A DNA stretch of 64,000 nt from Metabacillus niabensis (lineage in GTDB: Bacteria; Bacillota; Bacilli; Bacillales; Bacillaceae): the NCBI RefSeq assembly GCF_020524345.1, contig NZ_JAIVLH010000015.1, positions 1 through 64,000 on the forward strand, written 5' to 3'. Shown here in pieces: positions 8,810 to 17,120 of this stretch. Every line of letters starts with the position of its first letter. The stretch's first letter is position 1. The notes below the pieces were generated by a model, which worked only from the letters and a program-made list of their open reading frames with translations, was not told the DNA's origin and ran no database searches. The translations under genes were made by a program, and so were the position numbers.

Positions 8810-9419
8810 TAAGGATTTACCGGGGAAAACTCATTTGCTCATTATAGAATTAGAAGGAAAATTTAGTTTATTGTTGGAACATATGACGACATTTAAACAA
8901 GAGTTAGATCGACATACTGGAAAGGCAGCGATAAGTCTCCAGGATAAAATGGTGAATAATCTGGCGTTTTTTAGCAAGGCAAGCAGCAGTTTATTGTATT
9001 TTGCGGATACGGTCCTGAACTTTGTTAAGGCGGTGGAAGCGGTTGATGAGTCAACTGGGGGGCCAGCTGGATCGAGTAGCCGGGCTGAAATCAATTATAC
9101 TTTTTCAACAAGCAGAATCGAAGATGAGGTGAAGCTGACTCCTGCATCACTGAAGCAGGCGACAGATCGTTTTGAGGGAAACATGGTTGCGCTTGATGAA
9201 GTGCTGGGAGATTTTCATACATTACTAGACCATGTCATGTTTGATACAGAATTTCCTTGGGGAGATGTTGCAGATCTTTGGCCGGAAGCAAAGCAGGAGA
9301 TCTTTTCGATTGTGGGAAATGCAAGGAATAGATTAGAAGACTTGTTAAAAAGTGCGAGGTTATTAACTGAGGAACTGCAGCGTGTTGATAATCTGATTTC
9401 TAAACAACTGGTAAAGTAA
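8790..9419 (+). CDS. Helical partner protein of a T7SS effector (LXG-associated type)
   Basis: Several ATGs occur between 8775 and 8790; ATG 8790 is best spaced from GAGG. The 209-residue product lacks signal peptide and membrane helices and is predicted from sequence to be almost all alpha-helical (LLIIELEGKFSLLLEHMTTF, then a second helical half after about 105). This matches the small helical partners that pair with LXG targeting domains. A WPEA segment (about 169) is the nearest thing to a WxG turn. It overlaps the DUF4176 gene and precedes the lipase-like gene by 13 nt. Confidence 0.65.
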   Translation: MGTIRFNKDLPGKTHLLIIELEGKFSLLLEHMTTFKQELDRHTGKAAISLQDKMVNNLAFFSKASSSLLYFADTVLNFVKAVEAVDESTGGPAGSSSRAEINYTFSTSRIEDEVKLTPASLKQATDRFEGNMVALDEVLGDFHTLLDHVMFDTEFPWGDVADLWPEAKQEIFSIVGNARNRLEDLLKSARLLTEELQRVDNLISKQLVK

Positions 9420-9432
9420 AGGAGGGTATGAC

Positions 9433-10848
9433 GTGTATGGAAGACATCCGGAAGTTGCGGCAATCATAAAAGGACATGAAACAACGGCTAATGGAGTCTT
9501 GACTGACGCGGGGTCACAACTTCTTTATGAAAAATTCAGTAGCAATGTAAGTACTGTTTTTGGGCTTTCAGCATCTGTTGGCGGCAGCTTGATCACATTG
9601 GATATTGCAGCTACAAAAAGTACGGTCGATGGCTGGATTAGTGATTTGCAAACTTGTTTGGAAGAGGCTTGGAGAAAGTATGATCCTGAAGATGATGAGT
9701 CGGGTACTGAATTTATGAGAATCCAAAGCATGAGTATGGATATTAACGACATCATCATGAACTATAACAGTTTGAAATATGATTTGGATGACATTGAACT
9801 TGCATTTGAAAATGCGGTCCGTTTGTACCGATCGCCTGTGCGTTCTGCGTTAACAGATATACGGATTCTTTACAATGCTGAAAATAATGTGAGTGGGGAT
9901 TTTTCTGGGTTTAATAATGTTTCGGTTTATGTGCATGGGATTGAGGATACATCAAATAAGTTTCTTCAGGGTGCGACTGAAGGGGCACAAGTAGATGATA
10001 TTATTGTTCGTATGCTTAGAAATGGCGATGTGGAGTATTTTATTGTTACTGAGGATGATAAGGGAAACAAAGTAATGGGAGATGTACTGAATTTTGAACA
10101 GATAGAATCGTCCATGAATAATAATGCACGTGTTCATATTGTTTATGACACAGAACAAAAAAATGAACATCGTCAAGAAACTAGTGATGATTTAGCTGAA
10201 AAACTAAATGAAATGGGTCTCATTAATGAAACAACAAAAATAGACATGTTTGGACACAGTTATGGTGGAAGAAGATCCCTCCAGTTTGCAATGGACTATC
10301 CTGATCATGTTCGTAGTATTACAACGATTGGAACACCTTATGATACAAATACATTAGGTTCCTTAGCAGATAGTGCACGTTGGCTTGCAGAAATCATTGG
10401 GCAGGATCCGAAAAATACAAGTGATTATTTAGACTTTAATCTTGATAATCAAAATGATAATGAAGATATGCTTTATAGTAATGCTTATACAGATATGAGA
10501 AGTGAACCGATGACGGACGATATTCATCATTTGAAATCAGCGAACCCAGAAGTATATCGTAAACTATTGGAAATGGATATTACGGCTTCTGCTGGATACC
10601 GAACAGAACAGATGGTTAGTTATTCTCCTTATTATTACCAGCCACCAACGGAATATAAAACTAGCAGTGATGACACAGTTTCTGTTAAGAGTCAAACTGG
10701 TGAAATTTTAGGTGAATTAGTCGATCAGAGACCTCAATTTGAGATTGATCATGGCACAGGTGTAACGGATCCAGCACATATTTATGAAATTGAAGATTCA
10801 GATTATATCGAATTGATAAAAGAAGTGAATGACAAACAAAAAGAATAG
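9433..10848 (+). CDS. Putative T7SS-exported lipase-like effector
   Basis: GTG at 9433 follows AAAGGAGGG. The 471-residue product has no signal peptide. Residues 1-140 are helical, in the position of an LXG-type targeting domain. From about 160 it is an alpha/beta hydrolase: VSVYVHGIED (oxyanion region), a nucleophile elbow GHSYGG (Ser about 277), TTIGTPYDT after the next strand, and a late HGTG that may supply the catalytic His. Gene order (DUF4176, helical partner, lipase, lipoproteins) resembles the Staphylococcus aureus TslA lipase locus with Til lipoproteins. Lipase activity and secretion are inferred. The next gene's ribosome binding site overlaps its stop. Confidence 0.75.
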   Translation: MYGRHPEVAAIIKGHETTANGVLTDAGSQLLYEKFSSNVSTVFGLSASVGGSLITLDIAATKSTVDGWISDLQTCLEEAWRKYDPEDDESGTEFMRIQSMSMDINDIIMNYNSLKYDLDDIELAFENAVRLYRSPVRSALTDIRILYNAENNVSGDFSGFNNVSVYVHGIEDTSNKFLQGATEGAQVDDIIVRMLRNGDVEYFIVTEDDKGNKVMGDVLNFEQIESSMNNNARVHIVYDTEQKNEHRQETSDDLAEKLNEMGLINETTKIDMFGHSYGGRRSLQFAMDYPDHVRSITTIGTPYDTNTLGSLADSARWLAEIIGQDPKNTSDYLDFNLDNQNDNEDMLYSNAYTDMRSEPMTDDIHHLKSANPEVYRKLLEMDITASAGYRTEQMVSYSPYYYQPPTEYKTSSDDTVSVKSQTGEILGELVDQRPQFEIDHGTGVTDPAHIYEIEDSDYIELIKEVNDKQKE

Positions 10849-10861
10849 GAGCATGATATTC

Positions 10862-12034
10862 GTGAGAACACATAGTAATAAACTTAGTTTTTTCTTGGTA
10901 CTATTGTTGCTTCTTTCTGGTTGTGGGGAAGATAATATGGCAAATCAAGATTCTTCATCGTCATCTGAAGAAAAATATGAGACAACATATCAAGAGGGCT
11001 TTCCTCAAAAAGCCAGCTCTGCTTTATCAACATTTATGCAGCATGTTCTTAGTGACAGTGTTGATCGAAAGTTAGTGGATGAAGACGGCAACTTGATTTT
11101 TACTGATGGAAATAGGAGTGCAGAGGAAACATCGGTTATTTACTATCAATTTACTGAAGAACAGCTAAAAGACTATTATAAATCACTACTTCAAACGGAA
11201 GAGTTGAATGTATCATTGAATCCATTGAAACAAAGCAATAGTTTGGGAAAATTACGAAATCCATTAGAAAATTATGAACAGTATTCCCTTCCTTCTATAG
11301 CTATGAAAGAAAATAATCAATTGGAGATAAAAACAACTGAGAATCAAAGAATAATCGATTTGAATAATGAAATGAAACAATATGGTATTACAGGTACAAC
11401 TGAGTTTATTATGAATATTGAAGCGGTGAATGAAGAAAATTTTGTAATTGTGCTTGCAGATACAGCTAAAGGAAGTCGTTTAAGAGAGTTATATTATCTC
11501 TTTATAAAACGGGATTTGTCTGATTTTACGATTACCCAATTAAAATATGAAGAAACTCAAGAGATTATCAATTCAAATGTACTTAAGCCGTTTTATGATA
11601 TTTTTCCAGGAGAAGGGGATTATAAGAGTCTTTTTAATAATATTTCTATTCTGGATGTAACGACAAATAAAATAACAGAAATAAAAGATAATGACTTATT
11701 AAGTGAAGATGGTAAATTTGTCTATCTAAACGGTGCAGCCGAAGAGCTTTCAGACGGAGAACAACGAATTCAAACCATAGAGAATTATGCAAAAGGGAAC
11801 GACATCTACGAAGAACAATTTAATATTGATTTTGACAGAATTTCAGAGAAGATGGATTTTGAAACGAATAAGATTAGTATAGCCAAAACAAACTACTTTA
11901 ATGAAGATTATATCGTTCTGCACCTACTCTACAGAGGAAAAACAATCGGTGAAGGCGGCGGAACAAACGTCATCGTCGACCTACAAAATAAGCAAAAACC
12001 AACTGCTTACCTAGTTGACCTAGGGATGGAATAA
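10862..12034 (+). CDS. Lipoprotein paralogue 1, candidate immunity protein
   Basis: GTG at 10862 is chosen because AGGAG stands ten bases upstream and because the paralogues at 12177 and 13477 start at the aligned position. A signal peptide (MRTHSNKLSFFLVLLLLLSG) ends with a lipobox Cys in LSGC. The 390-residue product is exposed on the outer membrane face. Conserved blocks shared with the two paralogues include NLIFTDGNRS, EDGKFVYLNGA and the ending TAYLVDLGME. Position directly behind the lipase suggests protection against it, as Til lipoproteins do for TslA; this is inference. A REP-like pair follows at 12040. Confidence 0.7.
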   Translation: MRTHSNKLSFFLVLLLLLSGCGEDNMANQDSSSSSEEKYETTYQEGFPQKASSALSTFMQHVLSDSVDRKLVDEDGNLIFTDGNRSAEETSVIYYQFTEEQLKDYYKSLLQTEELNVSLNPLKQSNSLGKLRNPLENYEQYSLPSIAMKENNQLEIKTTENQRIIDLNNEMKQYGITGTTEFIMNIEAVNEENFVIVLADTAKGSRLRELYYLFIKRDLSDFTITQLKYEETQEIINSNVLKPFYDIFPGEGDYKSLFNNISILDVTTNKITEIKDNDLLSEDGKFVYLNGAAEELSDGEQRIQTIENYAKGNDIYEEQFNIDFDRISEKMDFETNKISIAKTNYFNEDYIVLHLLYRGKTIGEGGGTNVIVDLQNKQKPTAYLVDLGME

Positions 12035-12039
12035 CAGGT

Positions 12040-12159
12040 GGGACAGAGGGACAGGTTCCTTGGTCCATTTTGAAAGGGAATAAATCCATATGAATAACAT
12101 GTATATTATGAACGCATGGAGAGTGGGGACAGGGACGATGGACCTGTCCCCCTGTTCCA
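12040..12159. repeat. REPIN-like inverted pair between lipoprotein paralogues 1 and 2
   Basis: Plus arm 12040-12067 (GGGACAGAGGGACAGGTTCC...) begins 5 nt after the stop; inverted arm 12125-12159 (GGGGACAGGGACGATGGACC...) ends 2 nt before the AGGAG of the next gene. The 57-nt spacer is AT-rich. The whole unit is nearly identical to 13337-13458. Confidence 0.9.
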
Positions 12160-12176
12160 GTAGGAGTATAATAATC

Positions 12177-13331
12177 ATGAAAAAACAGTTCACTAAAATA
12201 AGTCTTATTCTTTTGCCTTTGCTTTTACTTTTTGGATGTGTACAGAATATGGCTGGGCAAAGTGTAGTTGCTTATAAAATAGGTTTTCCTACAAAAAACA
12301 GTCAAGCTTTAACCGAATTTATACGCTTTAAGATGACAAACAGAGGTATATTACTGCAGGAAAAAGACGACATTTTTATCCACACAATTGAGAATGTAAG
12401 TAGTGATGAAAAGACAATAAATTACTACAATTATAGTGAAAATCAATTGATGTCATATATTGAACCTCTGTTGGGTAAGGAAGATCCGAAATCAACGTTT
12501 ACTACGTTAACATTTGGCGAAAATGCTGGTAAAACAATAAATCAATCAATTGATAAACCACAAGAGTATAATCTTCCTTCAGTTACAATGCAGGAAAATA
12601 ACCATTTGAAAATCGAAACAAATTCAGGTGAGAAGATCCTGCAATTATCCGAAATTATGAGAGAGTTTAATGTAAAAGACTCCGATAGACTTATCTTTAA
12701 TTTGAGCGCAGTGAATGAAGAGTTTTTTGCCTTAGAAATTGAAGATACTAGTATTGAAGTTGAAGAAGGAGGTAGCCTTTATTTAGGGCTGTTTGTTAAG
12801 AAAGATTTAACTGATTATGTTGTTAGAAGTTTGCATTTTAAGGATTTACAGAAAACATTGGAATCAGGTGAATTAGATAACTATTTAGATGTTTTTCCAA
12901 AAGTGGATTCTGAAGGTAACTATTCTTATCTCTTTGGCGATACAATTGTAGACACACAAACGAATCAAATTATTACTATAAAAGAAGATGACCTTTTGAG
13001 TAAAGATGGAAAATATGTATACATTAATGGCAGGAAACCTGATCTGACTGATGGTACACAACAAATTCAATCAATTGAGAATTATGCTAATGGTAACGAT
13101 ACGTATGAAACGGAATTTGTATTGGACTTTGATACAATTGCTAAAAAATTAGAATTAGAAACAAACGGTGTAAGTACTTCAAATATAAACTACTTTAATG
13201 AAAACTATGTAATATTAGGACTGAATTTCACAGGAACCTTCGTAGGAACAGCTGGATTTACAAACGTCATCGTCGACCTGCAAAACAAGCAAAAACCAAC
13301 TGCTTACCTGGTAGACCTAGGGATGGAATAA
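12177..13331 (+). CDS. Lipoprotein paralogue 2, candidate immunity protein
   Basis: ATG at 12177, ten bases after AGGAG; the frame also runs upstream through the REP-like arm, which is unlikely to be coding. Signal peptide with lipobox LFGC. The 384-residue product aligns with paralogues 1 and 3 throughout, with the shared block SKDGKYVYING and identical end TAYLVDLGME, but it is the most diverged of the three in the middle. Same likely location and role as its neighbours. Its last ~70 nt are nearly identical at DNA level to paralogue 1, suggesting recent recombination at the 3' ends. Confidence 0.7.
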   Translation: MKKQFTKISLILLPLLLLFGCVQNMAGQSVVAYKIGFPTKNSQALTEFIRFKMTNRGILLQEKDDIFIHTIENVSSDEKTINYYNYSENQLMSYIEPLLGKEDPKSTFTTLTFGENAGKTINQSIDKPQEYNLPSVTMQENNHLKIETNSGEKILQLSEIMREFNVKDSDRLIFNLSAVNEEFFALEIEDTSIEVEEGGSLYLGLFVKKDLTDYVVRSLHFKDLQKTLESGELDNYLDVFPKVDSEGNYSYLFGDTIVDTQTNQIITIKEDDLLSKDGKYVYINGRKPDLTDGTQQIQSIENYANGNDTYETEFVLDFDTIAKKLELETNGVSTSNINYFNENYVILGLNFTGTFVGTAGFTNVIVDLQNKQKPTAYLVDLGME

Positions 13332-13336
13332 CAGGT

Positions 13337-13458
13337 GGGACAGAGGGACAGGTTCCTTGGTCCATTTTGAAAGGGAATAAATCCTTATATGAATAACATG
13401 TATATAATGAACACATGGAGAGTGGGGACAGGGACGATGGACCTGTCCCCCTGTACCA
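13337..13458. repeat. REPIN-like inverted pair between lipoprotein paralogues 2 and 3
   Basis: Plus arm 13337-13364, inverted arm 13424-13458. Sequence and spacer match the pair at 12040-12159 almost base for base, so the pair was copied together with the gene. Confidence 0.9.
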
Positions 13459-13476
13459 TTTAGGAGCATGATAATC

Positions 13477-14631
13477 GTGAAAACACATAGTAAGACACTT
13501 AGTTTTTTCTTGTTGCTATTGCTGCTTCTTTCTGGGTGTGAAGGAGATAAAATGACCAATCAAGAGTCTGTGGCTGAAATAACTTATAAAAAAGGTCTTC
13601 CTACCGAGACGAGCCCTGCTTTAAGCGATTTTATCCAGCATTATGTAACTGGTAGTTTTGATCGGGAATTACTGAATAAGAACGGCACTTTGGTTTTTTC
13701 AGATAGTAATAGGAATGAAGAACAAACTTCTGTTACCTATTATAAATTTACTGAAGAACAGTTGAAGGACTATTATGAACCATTGATCCGAGCGGATGAC
13801 CCGAGCTTGAGGTTATATGACTTAAAACAGAATGATAACATAATCAAGCTACGTACTCCATTAAAGAACATGGATGAATATTCCCTACCATCGGTGACAA
13901 TGAAAGAAAATAATCAATTGGAAATCAAATTGCTTCAGAATCAAAGAACAATTGATCTCAATGAAGAGATGAAAGAATATGGAGTGACAAGCGCCACTAA
14001 ATTTATCGTAAATATAGAAAATATGAACGAAAATAATATTGTACTAGTACTTGAGGATATAGAAAAATCAGGATATCAGAATGAACTATATTACCTCTTT
14101 ATCAATCGAGAATTATCTCATTTTACAATTACTCAACTCAAATATGGAGAAACTCAAGAGGTTTTTAATTCAAACGAACTGAAACCCTTTTACGATCTCT
14201 TTCCGGGAGAAGGAGACTATCGAAGTGTTCTAAATAAAATATATATCCTTAATGTACAAACAAACAAAATAACAGAAATAAAAGATAATGATTTACTAAG
14301 TGAAGATGGAAAATTTGTGTACCTAAATGGTGCTGTCGAAGACCTTTCAGATGGAAACCAGCAGATTCAAACACTCGAGAATTATGCAAAAGGCAACGAT
14401 ATCTATGAAGAACAATTTGATCTAGATTTTGAAACGATTTCAAAGGAGATGGACTTTGATACATGTAGAATCCTTATTGCCAGAACAAATTACTTTAATG
14501 AAGATTTTATCATTTTGCGATTACTCTACAGCGGAAAATTAATAGGTGAAGGCGGAGTAACAAACGTCATCGTCCACCTGCAAAACAAGAAAAACCCAAC
14601 CGCTTACCTGGTAGACTTAGGAATTGAATAA
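13477..14631 (+). CDS. Lipoprotein paralogue 3, candidate immunity protein
   Basis: GTG at 13477 lies ten bases after AGGAG, in the same context as paralogue 1 (TAGGAGCATGATA...). Signal peptide KTHSKTLSFFLLLLLLLSGC carries the lipobox. The 384-residue protein is closer to paralogue 1 than to paralogue 2: FTEEQLKDYY, KPFYD-FPGEGDY and EDGKFVYLNGA are kept. It ends TAYLVDLGIE. Third copy of a tandem array behind the lipase-like effector; multiple immunity copies are common in T7SS toxin loci. Followed 2 nt later by another REP-like pair. Confidence 0.7.
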   Translation: MKTHSKTLSFFLLLLLLLSGCEGDKMTNQESVAEITYKKGLPTETSPALSDFIQHYVTGSFDRELLNKNGTLVFSDSNRNEEQTSVTYYKFTEEQLKDYYEPLIRADDPSLRLYDLKQNDNIIKLRTPLKNMDEYSLPSVTMKENNQLEIKLLQNQRTIDLNEEMKEYGVTSATKFIVNIENMNENNIVLVLEDIEKSGYQNELYYLFINRELSHFTITQLKYGETQEVFNSNELKPFYDLFPGEGDYRSVLNKIYILNVQTNKITEIKDNDLLSEDGKFVYLNGAVEDLSDGNQQIQTLENYAKGNDIYEEQFDLDFETISKEMDFDTCRILIARTNYFNEDFIILRLLYSGKLIGEGGVTNVIVHLQNKKNPTAYLVDLGIE

Positions 14632-14633
14632 CA

Positions 14634-14740
14634 GGGACAGAGGGACAGGTTCCTTGGTCCAATAGAGAAAGTGAATTGATCTTAGATATGAACACTGGTG
14701 TAAGGGGGAATTGGGACGATGAACCTGTCCCCCTGTACCA
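14634..14740. repeat. REPIN-like inverted pair after lipoprotein paralogue 3
   Basis: Plus arm 14634-14661, inverted arm 14706-14740. Its spacer differs from the two upstream pairs, so it is not simply part of the same duplication. Confidence 0.88.
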
Positions 14741-14856
14741 CCAAAAAATTTAAAAAATATTTAGTTTTAACGCTACTCTATCTCAAAAAACCCCTATATA
14801 ACCGGTGGAAGACAAAATGTCGATCATCCATCAAACATGATAGGGAGAGAGAAAAC

Positions 14857-15690
14857 GTGGAAAAACTAAATTATGACACAATCCAAAAGTATCAATCATT
14901 TACAACAGTTGATGAAATGGACAAGTCAGTTCGTGGATTTTTATATAAACATAAGGCTGAATTATCAGAGGGAACTCTAGCTGTTCTTCATCTCATTTGG
15001 AAGCATTCTGTCAAAGTTGTCGGAGTTTCCTTTGCCAAATATGATTATATTGCTGAACAAGTGGGTTTGAGTAAACGTACGGTCATTCGTGCTGTAAAAT
15101 TTTTAGAAGAGAGAGGAATCATTAAAAAGGTTCCAACCGCAAGAATGAATGGAAAACAGGGTGTAAATCTTTTAATCATTCAAGCATTTGAGTCAATCGA
15201 TTCTATAAAAACTACTATGTCACCCCAGAATGTCACTGCACCTGTCACTCCTAATAAAACAGAGAATAAACAAAGCTCACTCTGTGAGAAAAAAACAAAA
15301 GAACGAACTAACGTAAGAGAGGCATGTGAACCAACACTGCAAGAGTTAGACTCCAGTTATCTACCAGAATCTATCCCGGAAGAATTCAAAAAAACCGCAC
15401 AACCATTTTTTAACGCTATCGATATATATAACCTATGGAACCGAGTCATGATCGTTTATAACAAGTTCGATCACGGGAAAACAATCGAAGACTTTATGGA
15501 CTGCATCATCAGCGCCTTCAAACAAACAGTCTTTGCAAAAAAGAGGGGAAAGATTCACACCACATTCGAAGGTTACTTCTACCGCATCCTACACGAAACC
15601 TTCACCCTAAAACTACGCCAAGAAAACAAAAGCAAACTCTTTTGGGAACTACATGACTGGGTCACGGGGACAGGTTCCTCGTCCCACTAG
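14857..15690 (+). CDS. Winged-helix DNA-binding protein, unknown role
   Basis: GTG at 14857 follows AGGGAGAGA; the upstream extension to 14719 runs through a repeat and is discounted. The ~277-residue protein has a winged helix-turn-helix at about 60-120 (YIAEQVGLSKRTVIRAVKFL, EERGIIKK), like those of plasmid or phage replication and regulatory proteins. A charged linker leads to a helical C-terminal part (about 180-265) with FEGYFYRILHETF. The last residues, VTGTGSSSH, are encoded by a REP-like element at 15666. No family name is certain. Confidence 0.6.
   Translation: MEKLNYDTIQKYQSFTTVDEMDKSVRGFLYKHKAELSEGTLAVLHLIWKHSVKVVGVSFAKYDYIAEQVGLSKRTVIRAVKFLEERGIIKKVPTARMNGKQGVNLLIIQAFESIDSIKTTMSPQNVTAPVTPNKTENKQSSLCEKKTKERTNVREACEPTLQELDSSYLPESIPEEFKKTAQPFFNAIDIYNLWNRVMIVYNKFDHGKTIEDFMDCIISAFKQTVFAKKRGKIHTTFEGYFYRILHETFTLKLRQENKSKLFWELHDWVTGTGSSSH
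15666..15686 (+). repeat. REP-like palindromic element, plus copy, partial
   Basis: GGGGACAGGTTCCTCGTCCC then A, the core without the first GGGACAGA. It lies in the 3' end of the winged-helix gene and encodes its GTGSSSH tail. Confidence 0.8.
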
Positions 15691-15805
15691 GTTGAAGACA
15701 AGTTATGACGAATTTATTCTGAAGAACCTCCTGCTATTTAATTCTCTTCAGGTTCAATTATAATAAAGTATCTATCCAAGTAATCAGATTAGGAGATTTG
15801 CGAAT

Positions 15806-16888
15806 ATGCTCATTCAATGTACAAAAAAACTGTTAGAGCAACTTAAATTAAAGCCTCATGAGCCAATCGAAGAACAAAATGCACTTTTCTCATGGCATGC
15901 CCATTTTATTCTTGTAAATCGTAGAAAAACGGTTGTACTCATTCATGATCTTTCCAGGTATGTCATTGTTTTGCATGGTCTAAAGGTAAAGGATTATAAG
16001 TATCTTGATCAGCTCATTGTGAATGCGATTCGCGAAACATTTGAAGCTGAAGGAGTTAAAAAAGAAGTAATTGAGCAGTTTCTAACTCTATCGATGGATT
16101 TCACCTATACGAAAACGAAGGACCGCACTTCGGTGGCAAGATTGAACAAGGCATGTGAAACAACATACTATTTTCTGGACTACTTGAATCAAGAATCTGT
16201 CATTAATTCAGAGTTAAGTAAACGTGTTAGCCGGAGTTTAGTTGGTGACGGGAAAAATAAATATATTTATCCGAATGAAGAGATGTATAAACAACTTGAG
16301 ATATTTGCAGGTCAGCCTATTTTTGAGACGAAGGCGGTACAACTAAAAGTGGTACTAAAGCTGGAAGATCACCAAGTTTGGCGTCGAATCATCGTTCCGG
16401 TCAATCGGTCATTTCATGAGTTACATAAAATTCTTCAATCAACATTTGGCTGGAAAAATAATCACCTTCATGAATTTGTTATTTATAATGATGACGCAGA
16501 ACCAACGATCAATCTTGTAAGTGATGAAAAAGCCTTAGCTTATCCAAAACAAACCGAAATGAAGCATGAAAAAGGTATAAAGCTATCAGAGTATATGCCT
16601 GCATATAAAACTTTAACATACACTTATGATTTTGGTGATGATTGGAAGCACGAAATTGAAGTTGAGAAGGTAATAAATGAGTATCATCACTATTACCCAC
16701 TATGCGTTGAAGGAGAAGGAAACACTCCGCCGGAAGATGTAGGTGGGGTTCCCGGTTATACAGAATTCCTCTCCATTCTAGCAAATCCAGAGCATCAGGA
16801 TTATAAACATACAGTTCAATGGGGGATAATGCAGGGGTATGAAGAGTTTGATATTGAGAAGATAAACAGGATGCTGAAAGATAGATAG
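15806..16888 (+). CDS. Plasmid pRiA4b ORF-3-like protein
   Basis: ATG at 15806, with TTAGGAGA upstream. The 360-residue protein has two parts. Residues 1-170 (KLLEQLKL, FSWHAHFILVNRRKTVVLIH) resemble a small domain often found N-terminal to this family. Residues 180-360 match the pRiA4b ORF-3 domain: KLEDHQVWRRIIVPVNRSFH, FGW-NHLHEF, YTYDFGDDWKHEIEVEK, and CVEGEGNTPPEDVGGVPGY. The biochemical role of the family is not established; it is frequent in mobile and accessory regions. Monocistronic between repeats. Confidence 0.8.
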   Translation: MLIQCTKKLLEQLKLKPHEPIEEQNALFSWHAHFILVNRRKTVVLIHDLSRYVIVLHGLKVKDYKYLDQLIVNAIRETFEAEGVKKEVIEQFLTLSMDFTYTKTKDRTSVARLNKACETTYYFLDYLNQESVINSELSKRVSRSLVGDGKNKYIYPNEEMYKQLEIFAGQPIFETKAVQLKVVLKLEDHQVWRRIIVPVNRSFHELHKILQSTFGWKNNHLHEFVIYNDDAEPTINLVSDEKALAYPKQTEMKHEKGIKLSEYMPAYKTLTYTYDFGDDWKHEIEVEKVINEYHHYYPLCVEGEGNTPPEDVGGVPGYTEFLSILANPEHQDYKHTVQWGIMQGYEEFDIEKINRMLKDR

Positions 16889-16919
16889 AAGGATGAATTG
16901 CTGAATACTTAAGTCCTTT

Positions 16920-17068
16920 GGGACAGAGGGACAGGTTCATTGACCCACTTGATGGTAATGAGTTAGAGTGTAAGAGGAAGAGAAAGTAAATGAAAGTAAC
17001 GGGTGTTAAAACATACATAGGTTCAACTTTAAAAGCAGGCGGGACAAGGGACCTGTCCCCCCGTCCCA
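16920..17068. repeat. REPIN-like inverted pair
   Basis: Plus arm 16920-16947 (GGGACAGAGGGACAGGTTCA...), inverted arm 17041-17068 (GGGACAAGGGACCTGTCCCC...). The 93-nt spacer has no gene. It separates the pRiA4b-like gene from the PrpR-like regulator gene. Confidence 0.88.
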
Positions 17069-17120
17069 CGCCCACAGCGAGGCCCCATCCCAATTATGAA
17101 AACAGGTGTGATCAAATCAA

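Noticed and set aside
16509-17093. 194-codon minus-strand open frame
   Set aside because: It covers the end of the pRiA4b-like gene and a repeat pair on the other strand; no ribosome binding site or recognisable domain.
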